This document shows positions 8,707 through 17,018 of a DNA stretch of 64,000 nucleotides, one piece after another (within the stretch, counting starts at the first letter, position 1; each line of letters begins with the position of its first letter). A program made the position numbers and the translations under genes. Location: NCBI GenBank assembly GCA_963844205.1, contig CAWJNK010000001.1, positions 496,001 through 560,000 on the forward strand, given 5' to 3'. The stretch comes from DASSUW01 sp963844205 (GTDB lineage: Bacteria; Actinomycetota; Thermoleophilia; Solirubrobacterales; Solirubrobacteraceae). The notes beneath the pieces were generated by a model. It saw only the letters and a program-made list of their open reading frames with translations. It had not been told where the DNA came from and made no database searches.

Positions 8707-9468
8707 TTAGCGGTCCATGCGGTTGAGGCCGTACATCGCCAGCGACCCCATGAACGTCGCAAGGCCGGCCAGCGCCAGCAGCCCCGGCCACGTGTGCGCC
8801 CAGCTCGGCTCGATCCCCTCGACCGTCGCCTGCCGCGCCATCTGCAGCACGTACGTCACCGGGTTGTAGTGAGCGGCCTCGGCCAGCCAGCCGCGCAGCA
8901 GGACCTCCGGCGTATAGGCGGTCGAGAGGAAGACGGCGAGGAACACGCCCTGCTGCATCAGCGGTCCGGCCTGCTGCGTGCGGAACGTGACGGCCATGAA
9001 GATCCCCCACAGCGCCGCGACTGCGCAGAACCCCGCGCCGGCCACGTAGAGCGCGACGAGACCGGCGACGCCGCCCGTGAGCTCGGCCCCCACCAGGAGC
9101 CCGAAGATCAGCACCACCGTGGCCGGGACCAGCGACCGCGTGACGGCGCCGAGGATCGGCCCGACGACGAGCAGCGGCCGCGGCACCGGCGCCACCAGCA
9201 GCCGGTCGAACCACCCCTGCTCGATGTCCCGCGCCAGGTTCGACCCGGTGGCCGCGCCCGCGAACCCCGCGCCCTGGAGGCAGGACAAGGGCACGATCCA
9301 GGAGATGTAGGAGTCGGTCTCGAACCCGTCCAGCCCGGTGAGGCGGCCGAACTGACCCGTGATGCCGAGCATGAAGACGACCGGCGCGACCGTCGCGGGC
9401 AGCAGCGCTCCCCGCACGCGCAGGACCTCGTTGAGCGACCGGCGCCACAGCGTCAGCGCGACGCTCAT
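8707..9468 (-). CDS. ABC-2 type transporter permease (second subunit)
   Basis: A 253-residue membrane protein with the six-helix ABC-2 permease pattern: an N-terminal amphipathic stretch, APVVFMLGITGQ, a cytoplasmic loop LARDIEQGWFDRLLVAPVPR (the EQGWFDRLL/P motif of drug- and polyketide-exporter permeases), and a C-terminal HYNPVTYVLQMARQ motif. ATG 9468 overlaps the stop of the preceding permease by 4 bases, so translation is coupled. It presumably forms a heterodimer with that subunit and the ATPase at 10247-11215. The substrate is unknown; lipid, drug or glycolipid are all typical for the family. Confidence 0.85.
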   Translation of the reverse strand: MSVALTLWRRSLNEVLRVRGALLPATVAPVVFMLGITGQFGRLTGLDGFETDSYISWIVPLSCLQGAGFAGAATGSNLARDIEQGWFDRLLVAPVPRPLLVVGPILGAVTRSLVPATVVLIFGLLVGAELTGGVAGLVALYVAGAGFCAVAALWGIFMAVTFRTQQAGPLMQQGVFLAVFLSTAYTPEVLLRGWLAEAAHYNPVTYVLQMARQATVEGIEPSWAHTWPGLLALAGLATFMGSLAMYGLNRMDR

Positions 9469-10250
9469 AGCCGGCGCAGCCGCTCATGGAGCGCCACGGT
9501 GGCGACGCCCACCGTCGCGATCGCGAGGCCGGTCGCCGACAGGAACCCGAGCCACGGGCTGCCGAGCGCGACGTCGCCCCCGAGGAGCGCGCGCACGCCC
9601 TCGACGACGTACGTCAGCGGGTTGTAGTCCGACACGCCGCGCAGTACCGGGGTGAGCAGGTCCTGCGGGAAGAACGCCGGCGCCGTGAACAGCATCACGA
9701 ACATGAACGGGAACAGGCTCTGCAGCAGCGACAGCGAGCCGGTGCGCAGCGCGATCGCGCACGAGACGCCGCCCATCCCGACCGCGGTGACGGCGGCAAG
9801 CGCGATCGTGCCGACCACACCGCCGAACCCGCCCGGGTACCTGGCCCCGAACAGCAGCGCCACACCCAGGAACCATGTCGTCTGCGCCATCGAGAGCACG
9901 AGCGTGCCGCACAGCCGCCCGAGCACGAGGCTCGTGCGCCGCACCGGCGCGGTCAGCAGCCGGTCGAAGAAGCCGAACTCGATGTCCGATGCCATCGCGA
10001 TCCCGGCGGTGAGCCCGGCCAGGATCGTCCCCTGCACGATCGTGCCGGGGACGACGAACGCCAGGTATGACGCGACGTCGGGGAACCCGCGCAGGCCCTG
10101 CGCCGCGCTCGTGCCGCTCGCGATCACGGCGAGCAGCAGCAGCGGGAGCACGAACGTCGGCATCAGCAGCTGTGCGCGCCGGAACTGCACGCTCAGCACG
10201 CGCCGGCCCAGCGCAGCGACGACCCGCCCCTCGGCCGCGAGCGTGCTCAT
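9465..10250 (-). CDS. ABC-2 type transporter permease (first subunit)
   Basis: 261 residues from ATG 10250, starting MSTLAAEGRVV. It has the same architecture as its downstream neighbour: about six hydrophobic helices, the loop ASDIEFGFFDRLLTAPVRR, and the SDYNPLTYVVEGVRALL motif near the C-terminus. The longer open frame upstream of 10250 is antisense to, or out of frame with, the ATPase gene and is not coding here. ATG 10250 overlaps the ATPase stop by 4 bases (ATGA). The two permeases resemble DrrB-like subunits. Confidence 0.85.
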   Translation of the reverse strand: MSTLAAEGRVVAALGRRVLSVQFRRAQLLMPTFVLPLLLLAVIASGTSAAQGLRGFPDVASYLAFVVPGTIVQGTILAGLTAGIAMASDIEFGFFDRLLTAPVRRTSLVLGRLCGTLVLSMAQTTWFLGVALLFGARYPGGFGGVVGTIALAAVTAVGMGGVSCAIALRTGSLSLLQSLFPFMFVMLFTAPAFFPQDLLTPVLRGVSDYNPLTYVVEGVRALLGGDVALGSPWLGFLSATGLAIATVGVATVALHERLRRL

Positions 10251-11215
10251 GCCGCCTCGGGCGCCGCGGCACCCTCCAGGTGCGAGCCGGTCACGGCCAT
10301 GAAGACGTCGTCGAGCGTGGGCGACTCGACCTCGACGAACTCGACCGCCACGCCGGCCTCGTCGAGCGCGCGGATAACCGGCGCGATCGCCGCCTTCCCG
10401 GCCGCCGTGCGGACCCCGATGCGCGTCGGCGCGCGCTCGGTCGGCCGCTCGACGGTGCCGAGGCCGCCGAGCGCCGTGCACGCCCGCCCAGCGTCCTCCG
10501 GATCGGACATCTCGACGTGCACGGTCGGCTGTCCCACCCGGCCCTTCAGCGACTCCGGCGTCCCCTCCGCGACCAGCTTCCCGCGCGCGATGATGCCGAC
10601 GCGATCCGCGAGCTGCTCGGCCTCCTCGAGGTACTGCGTGGTCAGGAACACCGTCGTGCCGTCCTCGTGCAGGGAGCGGACCTCGCGCCACAGCGCGGCG
10701 CGGCTCGTCGGGTCCAGGCCGGTGGTCGGCTCGTCGAGGAAGAGCACGTGCGGGCGGTGCACCAGCGCCAGCGCGAGGTCGAGCCGCCGCCGCATGCCGC
10801 CCGAGTAGCCGCCGACGCGGCGGTCGCCGGCCTCGGTGAGCCCGACGCGCTCGAGCAGCTGCGCGGCACGCTCGCGCGCCTCCGGGCCGCGCAGCCCGTG
10901 CAGCGCGCCCTGCATGCGCAGTAGCTCGCGCCCGGTCATCAGCGGGTCGATCGCGGCCTCCTGGAGCGCGACGCCGATCGCCCGCCGGACCGCGTCCCCG
11001 TCGTGCACGACCTCGTGGCCGGCCACCTTCGCCCAGCCGGACGTCGGCCGCAGGAGCGTGGTGAGGATGCGGACCACCGTCGTCTTGCCGGCGCCGTTGG
11101 GCCCGAGGAACCCGTAGATCTCGCCGTCGCGCACCTCGAGGTCGAGCTCGTCGACGGCGCGGATGCCGCCTTTGAACTCACGGACGAGCTGGTGGACTTC
11201 GACGGCCGCGGTCAC
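10247..11215 (-). CDS. ABC transporter ATP-binding protein (DrrA-like)
   Basis: 322 residues from GTG 11215. Walker A GPNGAGKTT, Q-loop ALQEAAIDPLMTGRE, signature YSGGMRRRLDLALAL, Walker B VLFLDEPTTGLDP, and an H-loop position occupied by Q (LTTQYLEEAEQLADR), as in DrrA and related drug-exporter ATPases. The C-terminal 80 residues form the DUF4162-like accessory domain (AVEFVEVESPTLDDVFMAVTG). The start overlaps the stop of the GH15 gene by 4 bases (GTGA), tying the exporter to that enzyme in one transcript. The pump would drive export using the two permeases downstream. Confidence 0.9.
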   Translation of the reverse strand: MTAAVEVHQLVREFKGGIRAVDELDLEVRDGEIYGFLGPNGAGKTTVVRILTTLLRPTSGWAKVAGHEVVHDGDAVRRAIGVALQEAAIDPLMTGRELLRMQGALHGLRGPEARERAAQLLERVGLTEAGDRRVGGYSGGMRRRLDLALALVHRPHVLFLDEPTTGLDPTSRAALWREVRSLHEDGTTVFLTTQYLEEAEQLADRVGIIARGKLVAEGTPESLKGRVGQPTVHVEMSDPEDAGRACTALGGLGTVERPTERAPTRIGVRTAAGKAAIAPVIRALDEAGVAVEFVEVESPTLDDVFMAVTGSHLEGAAAPEAA

Positions 11216-13176
11216 CCTGCCGAGTCCGCCGGCGCGGCAGGGCTGGGGGCGGGTGGCTGCGACTTGAGCGGGCTGCTGACGCGGCCCTGCTCGTCCTCGG
11301 CGCGGATCACGTGCATGACCGCGTTGATGAGCGCGAGGTGCGTGAACGCCTGCGGGAAGTTGCCGAGGTGGCGGCCGGTGCGGGTGTCGATCTCCTCCGC
11401 GTAGAGGCCGAGCGGGCTCTGGTGCGAGAGCAGCCGCTCGCACAGCGCACGGCCGCGCTCGGGCTCGCCGATCTCGCACAGCGCGGAGACGAGCCAGAAC
11501 GAGCAGATCGTGAACGTGCCCTCCTCGCCCGCCAGGCCGTCGTCGGTCTCCTCGACGAGGTAGCGGAGCACCAGCCCGTCCTGCGTGAGCTCTTCGGCGA
11601 TCGCGAGCACGGTCGCGCGGATGCGCTCGTCGTCTGCCGGCAGGAAGCGCACCAGCGGCATCAGCAGGATCGACGCGTCGAGCGCGGTGGTGTCGTAGTG
11701 CTGGGTGAAGACGCCGCGCTCATCGAGCGCGTGCTCGCAGATGTCGGCGTGGATCTCGTCGGCCACCGACCGCCACTCCATCGCGAGGTCCCATTCCTCG
11801 CGCAGCTCTGCAAGCCGTGCGCCGCGGTCGAGTGCGACCCAGCACATCAGCTTCGACGACGTGAAGTGCTTCGGGTCGCCGCGCACCTCCCAGATGCCGC
11901 GGTCGGGATCGCGCCAGTTGGCCATCGCGGCCTCGACCTGCTGCTTGAGGAGCGGCCACACGCGCTCGGGAAGCGCGTCGCGCGACTTGGTGTGCAGGTA
12001 CACGGAGTCGAGCACCGCGCCCCAGACGTCGTGCTGGTCCTGGTCGTGCGCGCCGTTGCCGATCCGCACCGGCCGCGCGTTCTCGTAGCCCGACAGGTGG
12101 TCGAGCGTCTGCTCGGGCAGCTCGGCGCGACCGTCGATCCCGTACATGATCTGCAGCTGCCCCTTCGCGGCCTCGGCGCAGTCGGCGACGAAGTAGAAGA
12201 AGTCGTTGGCCTCCCAGTCGAACCCGAGCGTGTACAGGCCCCACAGCGCGAACGTGGCGTCGCGGATCCAGGTAAAGCGGTAGTCCCAGTTGCGCTCGCC
12301 GCCCGGGGTCTCGGGGAGCGAGGTGGTGGCGGCCGCGAGGATCGCGCCCGTGGGGGCGTACGTGAGGCCCTTGAGCGTCAGCGCGCTGCGCTGGAGGTCG
12401 GAGCGCCACGGGTGGTCGGGGAACTGGCCGCGGTCGAGCCAGTGCTGCCAGTGGTGCGCGGTCCACACGAGCCGGCTGTACGCCTCCTCGTACGTGTGCG
12501 GTGCGGGGTGCTCGGTCCACGCGAGCGCGCAGAACACCTGCTCGCCTTCCTTCATCAGGTGGCGGGCGGTGGTGCGCGGGCCCTCGATGCCGAGGTTCAG
12601 GTCGCTGACGAGGCGCAGCTCGAGGTCGGAGCCGTCGGCCTTGACGACCGCCTCGTGGTAGTCGGTGCCTCCGTACTCCCACGTCCCGCGGAGGCGGCCG
12701 TAGTCGAACACCGGCTCGCACGCCATCGAGAGCTGCACCTCGCCGTTGACGCAGCGCACCATGCGCAGGAGCACGTGCTCGGCGTCGTAGTCGGTCGGGG
12801 CGCGGCGGTGCGTGTGCGAGCGGTCGTCGCTGTGGTGCCACGGGCCGATGAGCAGGGCGTCGCGGACGATGATCCAGCCGCCGCGCGTGCCCCAGCTCGT
12901 CTCCAGCACCATCGTGCCGGGCAGGTAGCGGCGCGCCGCGGGCACGTTCACGCCGGCCGGGCCGAGCCGCCAGATCCCGGCGTCGCGGTCGAGCAGCGCG
13001 CCGAACACACTCGGCGAGTCCATCCGCGGCAGGCACATCCACTCGATCGCGCCGCTGGGAGCGACGAGCGCCGTCGCCTCGCAGTCCGACAGGAAGCCGT
13101 AATCGGCGATGGCGGGGAACGGGCTGCGTGCGAAGCCCTTCGCGGCGAGCTGGTCGATCATGTGATGGGGCGACAC
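11212..13176 (-). CDS. GH15 family glycoside hydrolase (glucoamylase/trehalase-like)
   Basis: A 654-residue cytoplasmic protein (no signal) of the actinobacterial GH15 type that includes mycobacterial trehalase. The N-terminal beta-sandwich begins IADYGFLSDCEATALV and holds EWMCLPRMDSPSVFG. The (alpha/alpha)6 barrel carries PGGERNWDYRFTWIRDATF (the substrate-binding W-D-Y-R and catalytic-acid region) and EEGTFTICSFWLV with the second catalytic Glu zone. It may hydrolyse trehalose or an alpha-glucan. The start is GTG 13176, with ATG 13161 as an alternative. First gene of a coupled operon with an ABC-2 exporter. The Pro/Ala-rich C-terminus is unstructured. Confidence 0.85.
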   Translation of the reverse strand: MSPHHMIDQLAAKGFARSPFPAIADYGFLSDCEATALVAPSGAIEWMCLPRMDSPSVFGALLDRDAGIWRLGPAGVNVPAARRYLPGTMVLETSWGTRGGWIIVRDALLIGPWHHSDDRSHTHRRAPTDYDAEHVLLRMVRCVNGEVQLSMACEPVFDYGRLRGTWEYGGTDYHEAVVKADGSDLELRLVSDLNLGIEGPRTTARHLMKEGEQVFCALAWTEHPAPHTYEEAYSRLVWTAHHWQHWLDRGQFPDHPWRSDLQRSALTLKGLTYAPTGAILAAATTSLPETPGGERNWDYRFTWIRDATFALWGLYTLGFDWEANDFFYFVADCAEAAKGQLQIMYGIDGRAELPEQTLDHLSGYENARPVRIGNGAHDQDQHDVWGAVLDSVYLHTKSRDALPERVWPLLKQQVEAAMANWRDPDRGIWEVRGDPKHFTSSKLMCWVALDRGARLAELREEWDLAMEWRSVADEIHADICEHALDERGVFTQHYDTTALDASILLMPLVRFLPADDERIRATVLAIAEELTQDGLVLRYLVEETDDGLAGEEGTFTICSFWLVSALCEIGEPERGRALCERLLSHQSPLGLYAEEIDTRTGRHLGNFPQAFTHLALINAVMHVIRAEDEQGRVSSPLKSQPPAPSPAAPADSAG

Positions 13177-13212
13177 GAGGCGCGAGCCTACCGCGTGGAA
13201 TAGCTGGGCGGA

Positions 13213-13557
13213 TCAGCGCGGCACGGGATGCCTCGGCTCGTAGAGTCCGATCGGGCCGTAGCCGGGCACCTCGACGCTCGCCAGCACGCCCCATCCCTCG
13301 TCAGACGGCTCCGACGCGACCGTGACACCCCGCTCGCGCAGCGCCGCGAGCGTCGCGTCGAGGTCGTCGGTCATCAGGTAGAGCTCCTGCCGCGGATCGC
13401 CCTCGGCGGGGTGCACGGCGAGCTCGGCGGGCGGCAGGGCGAAGATCAGCCAGCCGCCGCCGGCGTCGACGGATTCGAGGCCGAGGACGTCGGAGAAGAA
13501 CCCGCGGGCGGCGTCGGCGTCGCGGGCGAAGAGGATCGAGTGGACGGCGTTGATCAA
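13213..13557 (-). CDS. VOC family protein (glyoxalase/bleomycin-resistance fold)
   Basis: A 114-residue protein with the paired beta-alpha-beta-beta-beta modules of the VOC family: HSILFARDADAARGFFSDVLGL, WLIFALPPAELAVHPAE, ELYLMTDDLDATLAALRERGV, and GYGPIGLYEPRHP. Candidate metal or ligand residues are the His near the start, the His in AVHP and the Glu in LYEP. TTG 13557 overlaps the TGA of the zinc-ribbon gene (TTGA), which supports this start and translational coupling. The substrate cannot be inferred. Confidence 0.8.
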   Translation of the reverse strand: MINAVHSILFARDADAARGFFSDVLGLESVDAGGGWLIFALPPAELAVHPAEGDPRQELYLMTDDLDATLAALRERGVTVASEPSDEGWGVLASVEVPGYGPIGLYEPRHPVPR

Positions 13558-13865
13558 TCGAACAGCTCGTCGAGGAAGCTCTTGCGCTTCTTGTGCTTCT
13601 TGTGCTCGCGGTAGTCGTGGTAGATCCGGTCCGCGGTGTGCGAGTCGAACCCGTACCCGCGCTTCTCGCGATCGCCGCCGGTCATCTCGCGGATGAACTC
13701 CTCGTCGTCGGCCCCGCCGACCACCTGGCGCTCGCGCTCGAGGATGCGATCGAGCTCGCCGCGGTCGAGCCAGACGCCGCGGCACTGCCGGCAGGCATCG
13801 ATCTTCACGCCGCTGCGATCGAGCTCGACGAGCTCTCCGTCGCAGGAGGGACACTGCATCGCCAT
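13554..13865 (-). CDS. TFIIB-type zinc ribbon protein
   Basis: 103 residues. The N-terminus carries two CxxC knuckles, CPSCDGELVE and CRQCRGVWLDRGELDRIL, matching the zf-TFIIB family of small bacterial zinc ribbons. The remainder is charged and helical, ending in a Lys/His-rich stretch (HKKHKKRKSF) and DELFD. Members are presumed nucleic-acid or protein adaptors, but function is not established. It is translationally coupled to the VOC gene downstream and divergent from the PTH2 gene. Confidence 0.8.
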   Translation of the reverse strand: MAMQCPSCDGELVELDRSGVKIDACRQCRGVWLDRGELDRILERERQVVGGADDEEFIREMTGGDREKRGYGFDSHTADRIYHDYREHKKHKKRKSFLDELFD

Positions 13866-13932
13866 GCCGGGATCGTAGTGAGAGGCTTCCGGACATGGCC
13901 GGCCGAGAGACCCCTGCGACCGCGTCGCGCTT

Positions 13933-14544
13933 GTGAACGACCCGCTGCGGATGTACCTCGTCGTCCTTCGGGGTGCGGTCGAGGACCTGGCGCGCGCCGC
14001 GGAGCTGGCCGGCGCCGCGGCGGTCGCGTGCGTCCGCGAGCCGGCGTTCGAGGCGGCCGTGGATGCCTGGCGACCGCGCCCCGGCAAGGTGTGCCTGCGG
14101 GCGCGGACGGCGAGCCAGTGGGAGCAGGTTCTCGAGGAGCCGCACACGCTCGCGGGCGACGCCGTGGCCGCGCTCCCGCCGCGCCGGCGGTCCGAGCGCG
14201 GCCCGCTGCTCGAGCGCCTGCAGGCGATGAGCACCGACCTCGGCGAGGCCCCCGCGACCGCGCCGCCGAGGCCCGGCGCCGTGACCTACCTGCTCAACCC
14301 GGACGCGCCGATGAGCTCCGGCAAGACGCTCGCCCAGGTCGCGCATGCGGCGGTGATGGCCGCGGACGGCGGCGGGCTGGAGGCGTGGGTCGCCGCCGGC
14401 TGCCCGGGTCGCGTCCTCGCGCCCCCGGCCGAGGACTTCGCCCGGGCGGCGGCACGCGACGACCTCGCCGCATGCGTCGCCGACGCGGGCCTGACCGAGG
14501 TCGCGCCCGGGACCGTCACCGTGGTGGCGCTGCCGCCCGCGTGA
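13933..14544 (+). CDS. Peptidyl-tRNA hydrolase PTH2 family protein
   Basis: 203 residues from GTG 13933. An N-terminal region of about 110 residues (LYLVVLRGAVEDLARAAEL...) precedes a C-terminal PTH2-like domain: TYLLNPDAPMSSGKTLAQVAHAAVMAA, the PTH2 GK..AQ.(A/G)HA motif, then LAACVADAGLTEVAPGTVTVVALPP, the family's final strand-turn. PTH2 enzymes recycle stalled peptidyl-tRNA. This copy has a shortened catalytic half, so activity is not certain. Divergent from the zinc ribbon gene. Confidence 0.7.
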   Translation: MNDPLRMYLVVLRGAVEDLARAAELAGAAAVACVREPAFEAAVDAWRPRPGKVCLRARTASQWEQVLEEPHTLAGDAVAALPPRRRSERGPLLERLQAMSTDLGEAPATAPPRPGAVTYLLNPDAPMSSGKTLAQVAHAAVMAADGGGLEAWVAAGCPGRVLAPPAEDFARAAARDDLAACVADAGLTEVAPGTVTVVALPPA

Positions 14545-14565
14545 GCGGGCGGCGACCGCCGTTCG

Positions 14566-15399
14566 TCAGGACGTCCGTGCGCGCGACTTGGCGGGCTTGG
14601 CCCGCGACTTCGCCGGCCTGGCCCGCGTCTTGGCGGGCTTCGCCCGCGCGCGCGCCTTGGCGGGCTTCGCCCGCGCGCGCGCCTTGGCGGGCTTCGCTCG
14701 GGCCGTCGTCGCGCGCTTCGCCGGCCGGGAGGCCGACGAGGACCGCTTCGCCGTGCGCGAGCTCGCCGACCGCTTCGCCGTCCGCGCGCGCTTCGCCGGC
14801 CGCGACCGCGACGTCGCCCGTCCGTTCGCGCGCCGCTCGGCGGCCGGGACCTCTTCGGTCACGACGGCCTTCGTGAGCTGCGGGATCAGCTTCTGCAGGA
14901 ACGCCGCCATGCGCTCCTCCTGACGGCGGAACTCGCGCGCGAGCTTGGACGTGTCCTTGTCGCCGAGCGCGTCCGCGAGCGTCTCGATCGCCAGGTAGTT
15001 GCCGATCTCCTCGTGCTCGTTCCAGAGCTCGGTCTTCGCGTTCTTGAGCAGCTTCTCGGCTTCGCCCGTGCCGCGCAGCGCGTGCACCGGCCCCTTGGCC
15101 GCGGCGACGGCCTTCGTCGCGGCCGCGGTCGCCTTGCTCGCCGCGGTCGACACCACGTCCGGCCCCGGCAGGTTCGCGGCCTCCGCCTTCCCGCCCAGTT
15201 GCTTGATCCGTCGTTCGAGCCCCCTGGCCTGCGCCTTCGTCTCCTTGAGATGGTCCTGAAGCCGCTTCTTGTAGGTGGCGCGGCCGGCGGCCATCTGGAT
15301 GTGCGCCTGCAGCGCGGTCTCGAGCTCCTTCTCCTTCCCGTACGCCTCGTTGAGGTACTGGACGAGCTTCGAGTCGCGTGCGTTCAGGTCATCTGCCAT
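14566..15399 (-). CDS. DUF892 (YciF-like) ferritin-fold protein with histone H1-like Lys/Ala/Arg tail
   Basis: 277 residues from ATG 15399, with AAAGGAG nine bases upstream. Residues 1-170 are a DUF892 ferritin-like four-helix protein: LVQYLNEAYGKEKELETAL, HLKETKAQARGLERRI, KTELWNEHEEIGNYLAIETLA, with the acidic/His pairs of a di-iron site. Residues about 185-277 form a low-complexity tail of AKPAKARAR and SRPAKR repeats like actinobacterial histone-like proteins, so this could be a DNA-associated, stress-protective ferritin-like protein analogous to Dps. The combination is inferred to bind DNA non-specifically. Confidence 0.8.
   Translation of the reverse strand: MADDLNARDSKLVQYLNEAYGKEKELETALQAHIQMAAGRATYKKRLQDHLKETKAQARGLERRIKQLGGKAEAANLPGPDVVSTAASKATAAATKAVAAAKGPVHALRGTGEAEKLLKNAKTELWNEHEEIGNYLAIETLADALGDKDTSKLAREFRRQEERMAAFLQKLIPQLTKAVVTEEVPAAERRANGRATSRSRPAKRARTAKRSASSRTAKRSSSASRPAKRATTARAKPAKARARAKPAKARARAKPAKTRARPAKSRAKPAKSRARTS
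14580..14710 (+). repeat. Tandem 27-base repeats encoding the AKPAKARAR tail
   Basis: Within the DUF892 gene the segment reads TTGGCGGGCTTCGCCCGCG followed by CGCGCGCC, two nearly perfect 27-base copies flanked by diverged copies. Each encodes AKPAKARAR on the minus strand. Such repeats can change copy number, so tail length may vary between strains. Confidence 0.7.
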
Positions 15400-15471
15400 G
15401 GGCAATGCTCCTTTGCAGGGGGGTCCCGTCCGGTGTTCCCACTTGGCGCGCCGCCCAGACGTGGGATCGCG

Positions 15472-16854
15472 TCAGCGCGGCGCGAGCGCGGACTCGATCG
15501 GCTCGACGCGCCGCCGCGCCAGACGGTCGCGCGCCGACTCCGCGAGCGCGACCGCGCTCACGCCCGCGAGCGCGATCACGAGCGGCATGACGGGCAGGTT
15601 GCGCCGCGTCCCCGCGAGCAGCAGCGCGCCGATCACGGTGATGCCGCAGACCAGCGCCACGATCGGCAGCACCTCCCGGCGACGCCGGAGCCCGAGCAGC
15701 ACGAGCCCGCCGAGGCCGAGCATCAGCACGGCGTAGTGCAGGATCTTTCCCGGCACCCCGGGGACGCCGGCGCTCCGCCACATGTGCCGGATCTTGCCCG
15801 CCAGCATCTGCGCGACCGCGCCCGGCTCCGAGGTCGCCCAGCGGGCGAGGTTCTCGCGGCCGATGCGGCCGAGCGCCTCGTCGCGTGAGAGGTCGGGGTA
15901 GCGCTCCGCGACGCGGTCCAGCAGCGGGTTCATCGACACCCGTCGCAGCTGCTCCTCCGACAGCGGCGCGGCGCCCGTGAAGCGGTGGCGCAGGTGCTGC
16001 TTGACGCCGTCGTGCAGGCCGTCGCCCGGCAGGTAGGTGCCGATGAACAGCGCCTTGCCGCCGCCGGTGCTGACCGGCACGAAGCGCCCGAGGTCGCTCG
16101 ACGCGATCGCGGTCCACGGTGCCACGACCACGGCGAACGCAAGGGCGACGAGGCCGCCTGCGGCCGCCCCACGCGAGAGGCCGGAGCCCCGCGCCGTCAC
16201 CACGGCGGCGAGCAGCGCCAGCAGCGCGGTGAGCGCCAGGTACTCGGGCCGGGCGTACGCGGTGAGCCCGAGCAGCGCGCCCGGGACCGCCCACGCCCAG
16301 GGCGAGCGGCCGGCGTCGCCCGCCCACAGGAACGCGAGCACCGTGCCCGGCACCGTGACCATCGCGAGCGGCTCACCGGACAGCAGGCCGGAGTAGTAGA
16401 GCGTCGCGGGATAGACGGCCGCCAGCGCGGCGGCGACCACGCCGGCGCGCGGACCGCCGAGCCGGCGCGCGACGAGGTACACGAGCAGCACACCGATCGT
16501 CCCGGCCACAGCCATGCCGACGCGCGCCGCGACCGGGCTCTCGGCGCCGATCAGGTTGTAGACCGCGGCCGCGAAGAGCGGCGCGCCGGGCGCGAAGTCG
16601 TAGGGGTTGGCGGAGCCGGGCAGGCCGTAGACGCCGTCCCGGTACAGGCTGGCCGCGAGCCGCTCGTACATGTCGGCGTCGCTGCCGTTGCGGACGTCGA
16701 TGCCGTGCGCGGCGGCCAGGACGCGCGCCGCCAGCGCGAGCGCAAGCACGCCGAGCAGCACCCACAGCACGCCTCGCCCGCCGTGGCGTTCAGGCAGCGT
16801 CCTCGCCCATGCGCCCAACCGATCCCTCCTCCTCCGCTCGAGCCTTCCGCGCAA
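15472..16854 (-). CDS. Polytopic membrane protein, ArnT/PMT-type glycosyltransferase
   Basis: About 460 residues with roughly ten hydrophobic helices. The first periplasmic loop has NGSDADMYERLAASLYRDGVYGLPG, the D-x-xx-Y pattern of GT-C (ArnT/PMT, PF13231-like) enzymes, followed by NPYDFAPGAPLFAA. These enzymes move sugars from polyprenyl-phosphate donors to lipids or proteins outside the membrane. The C-terminal part (LLAGTRRNLPVMPLVIALA) looks like the end of the membrane domain. The start is uncertain: TTG 16854 opens the frame, and later GTG codons near the first helix are also possible. The acceptor is unknown. Confidence 0.75.
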   Translation of the reverse strand: MRGRLERRRRDRLGAWARTLPERHGGRGVLWVLLGVLALALAARVLAAAHGIDVRNGSDADMYERLAASLYRDGVYGLPGSANPYDFAPGAPLFAAAVYNLIGAESPVAARVGMAVAGTIGVLLVYLVARRLGGPRAGVVAAALAAVYPATLYYSGLLSGEPLAMVTVPGTVLAFLWAGDAGRSPWAWAVPGALLGLTAYARPEYLALTALLALLAAVVTARGSGLSRGAAAGGLVALAFAVVVAPWTAIASSDLGRFVPVSTGGGKALFIGTYLPGDGLHDGVKQHLRHRFTGAAPLSEEQLRRVSMNPLLDRVAERYPDLSRDEALGRIGRENLARWATSEPGAVAQMLAGKIRHMWRSAGVPGVPGKILHYAVLMLGLGGLVLLGLRRRREVLPIVALVCGITVIGALLLAGTRRNLPVMPLVIALAGVSAVALAESARDRLARRRVEPIESALAPR

Positions 16855-16871
16855 CCCTATCCGCGCGCGCG

Positions 16872-17018
16872 GCGACTCATGGCGGCGTGGTCCTCGTCGT
16901 GACGATGATCGGCGCGCGGGCGACTCAGGGCGGCGTGGTCATGGTCGTGACGATGGTCAGCGGGCGCAGCGACTCAGGGCGGCGTGGTCCTGGTCGTGAC
17001 GATCGTCGGCGCGGTCGG
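16872..17018 (+). repeat. Three tandem copies of a 48-49 base unit at the 3' end of the sigma/anti-sigma gene
   Basis: GCGACTCA(T/G)GGCGGCGTGG begins at 16872, 16920 and 16969, and each copy continues with TCGTGACGATSRTCRGCG-like sequence. The third copy is the true 3' end of the sigma-fusion gene on the minus strand (...TIVTTRTTPP and stop). The other two are duplicated 3' ends lying just downstream of its stop. The unit has probably been amplified by slippage. Confidence 0.7.

Noticed and set aside
11311..13203. 630-residue plus-strand ORF opposite GH15
   Set aside because: Antisense shadow; the minus strand encodes a clear GH15 enzyme.
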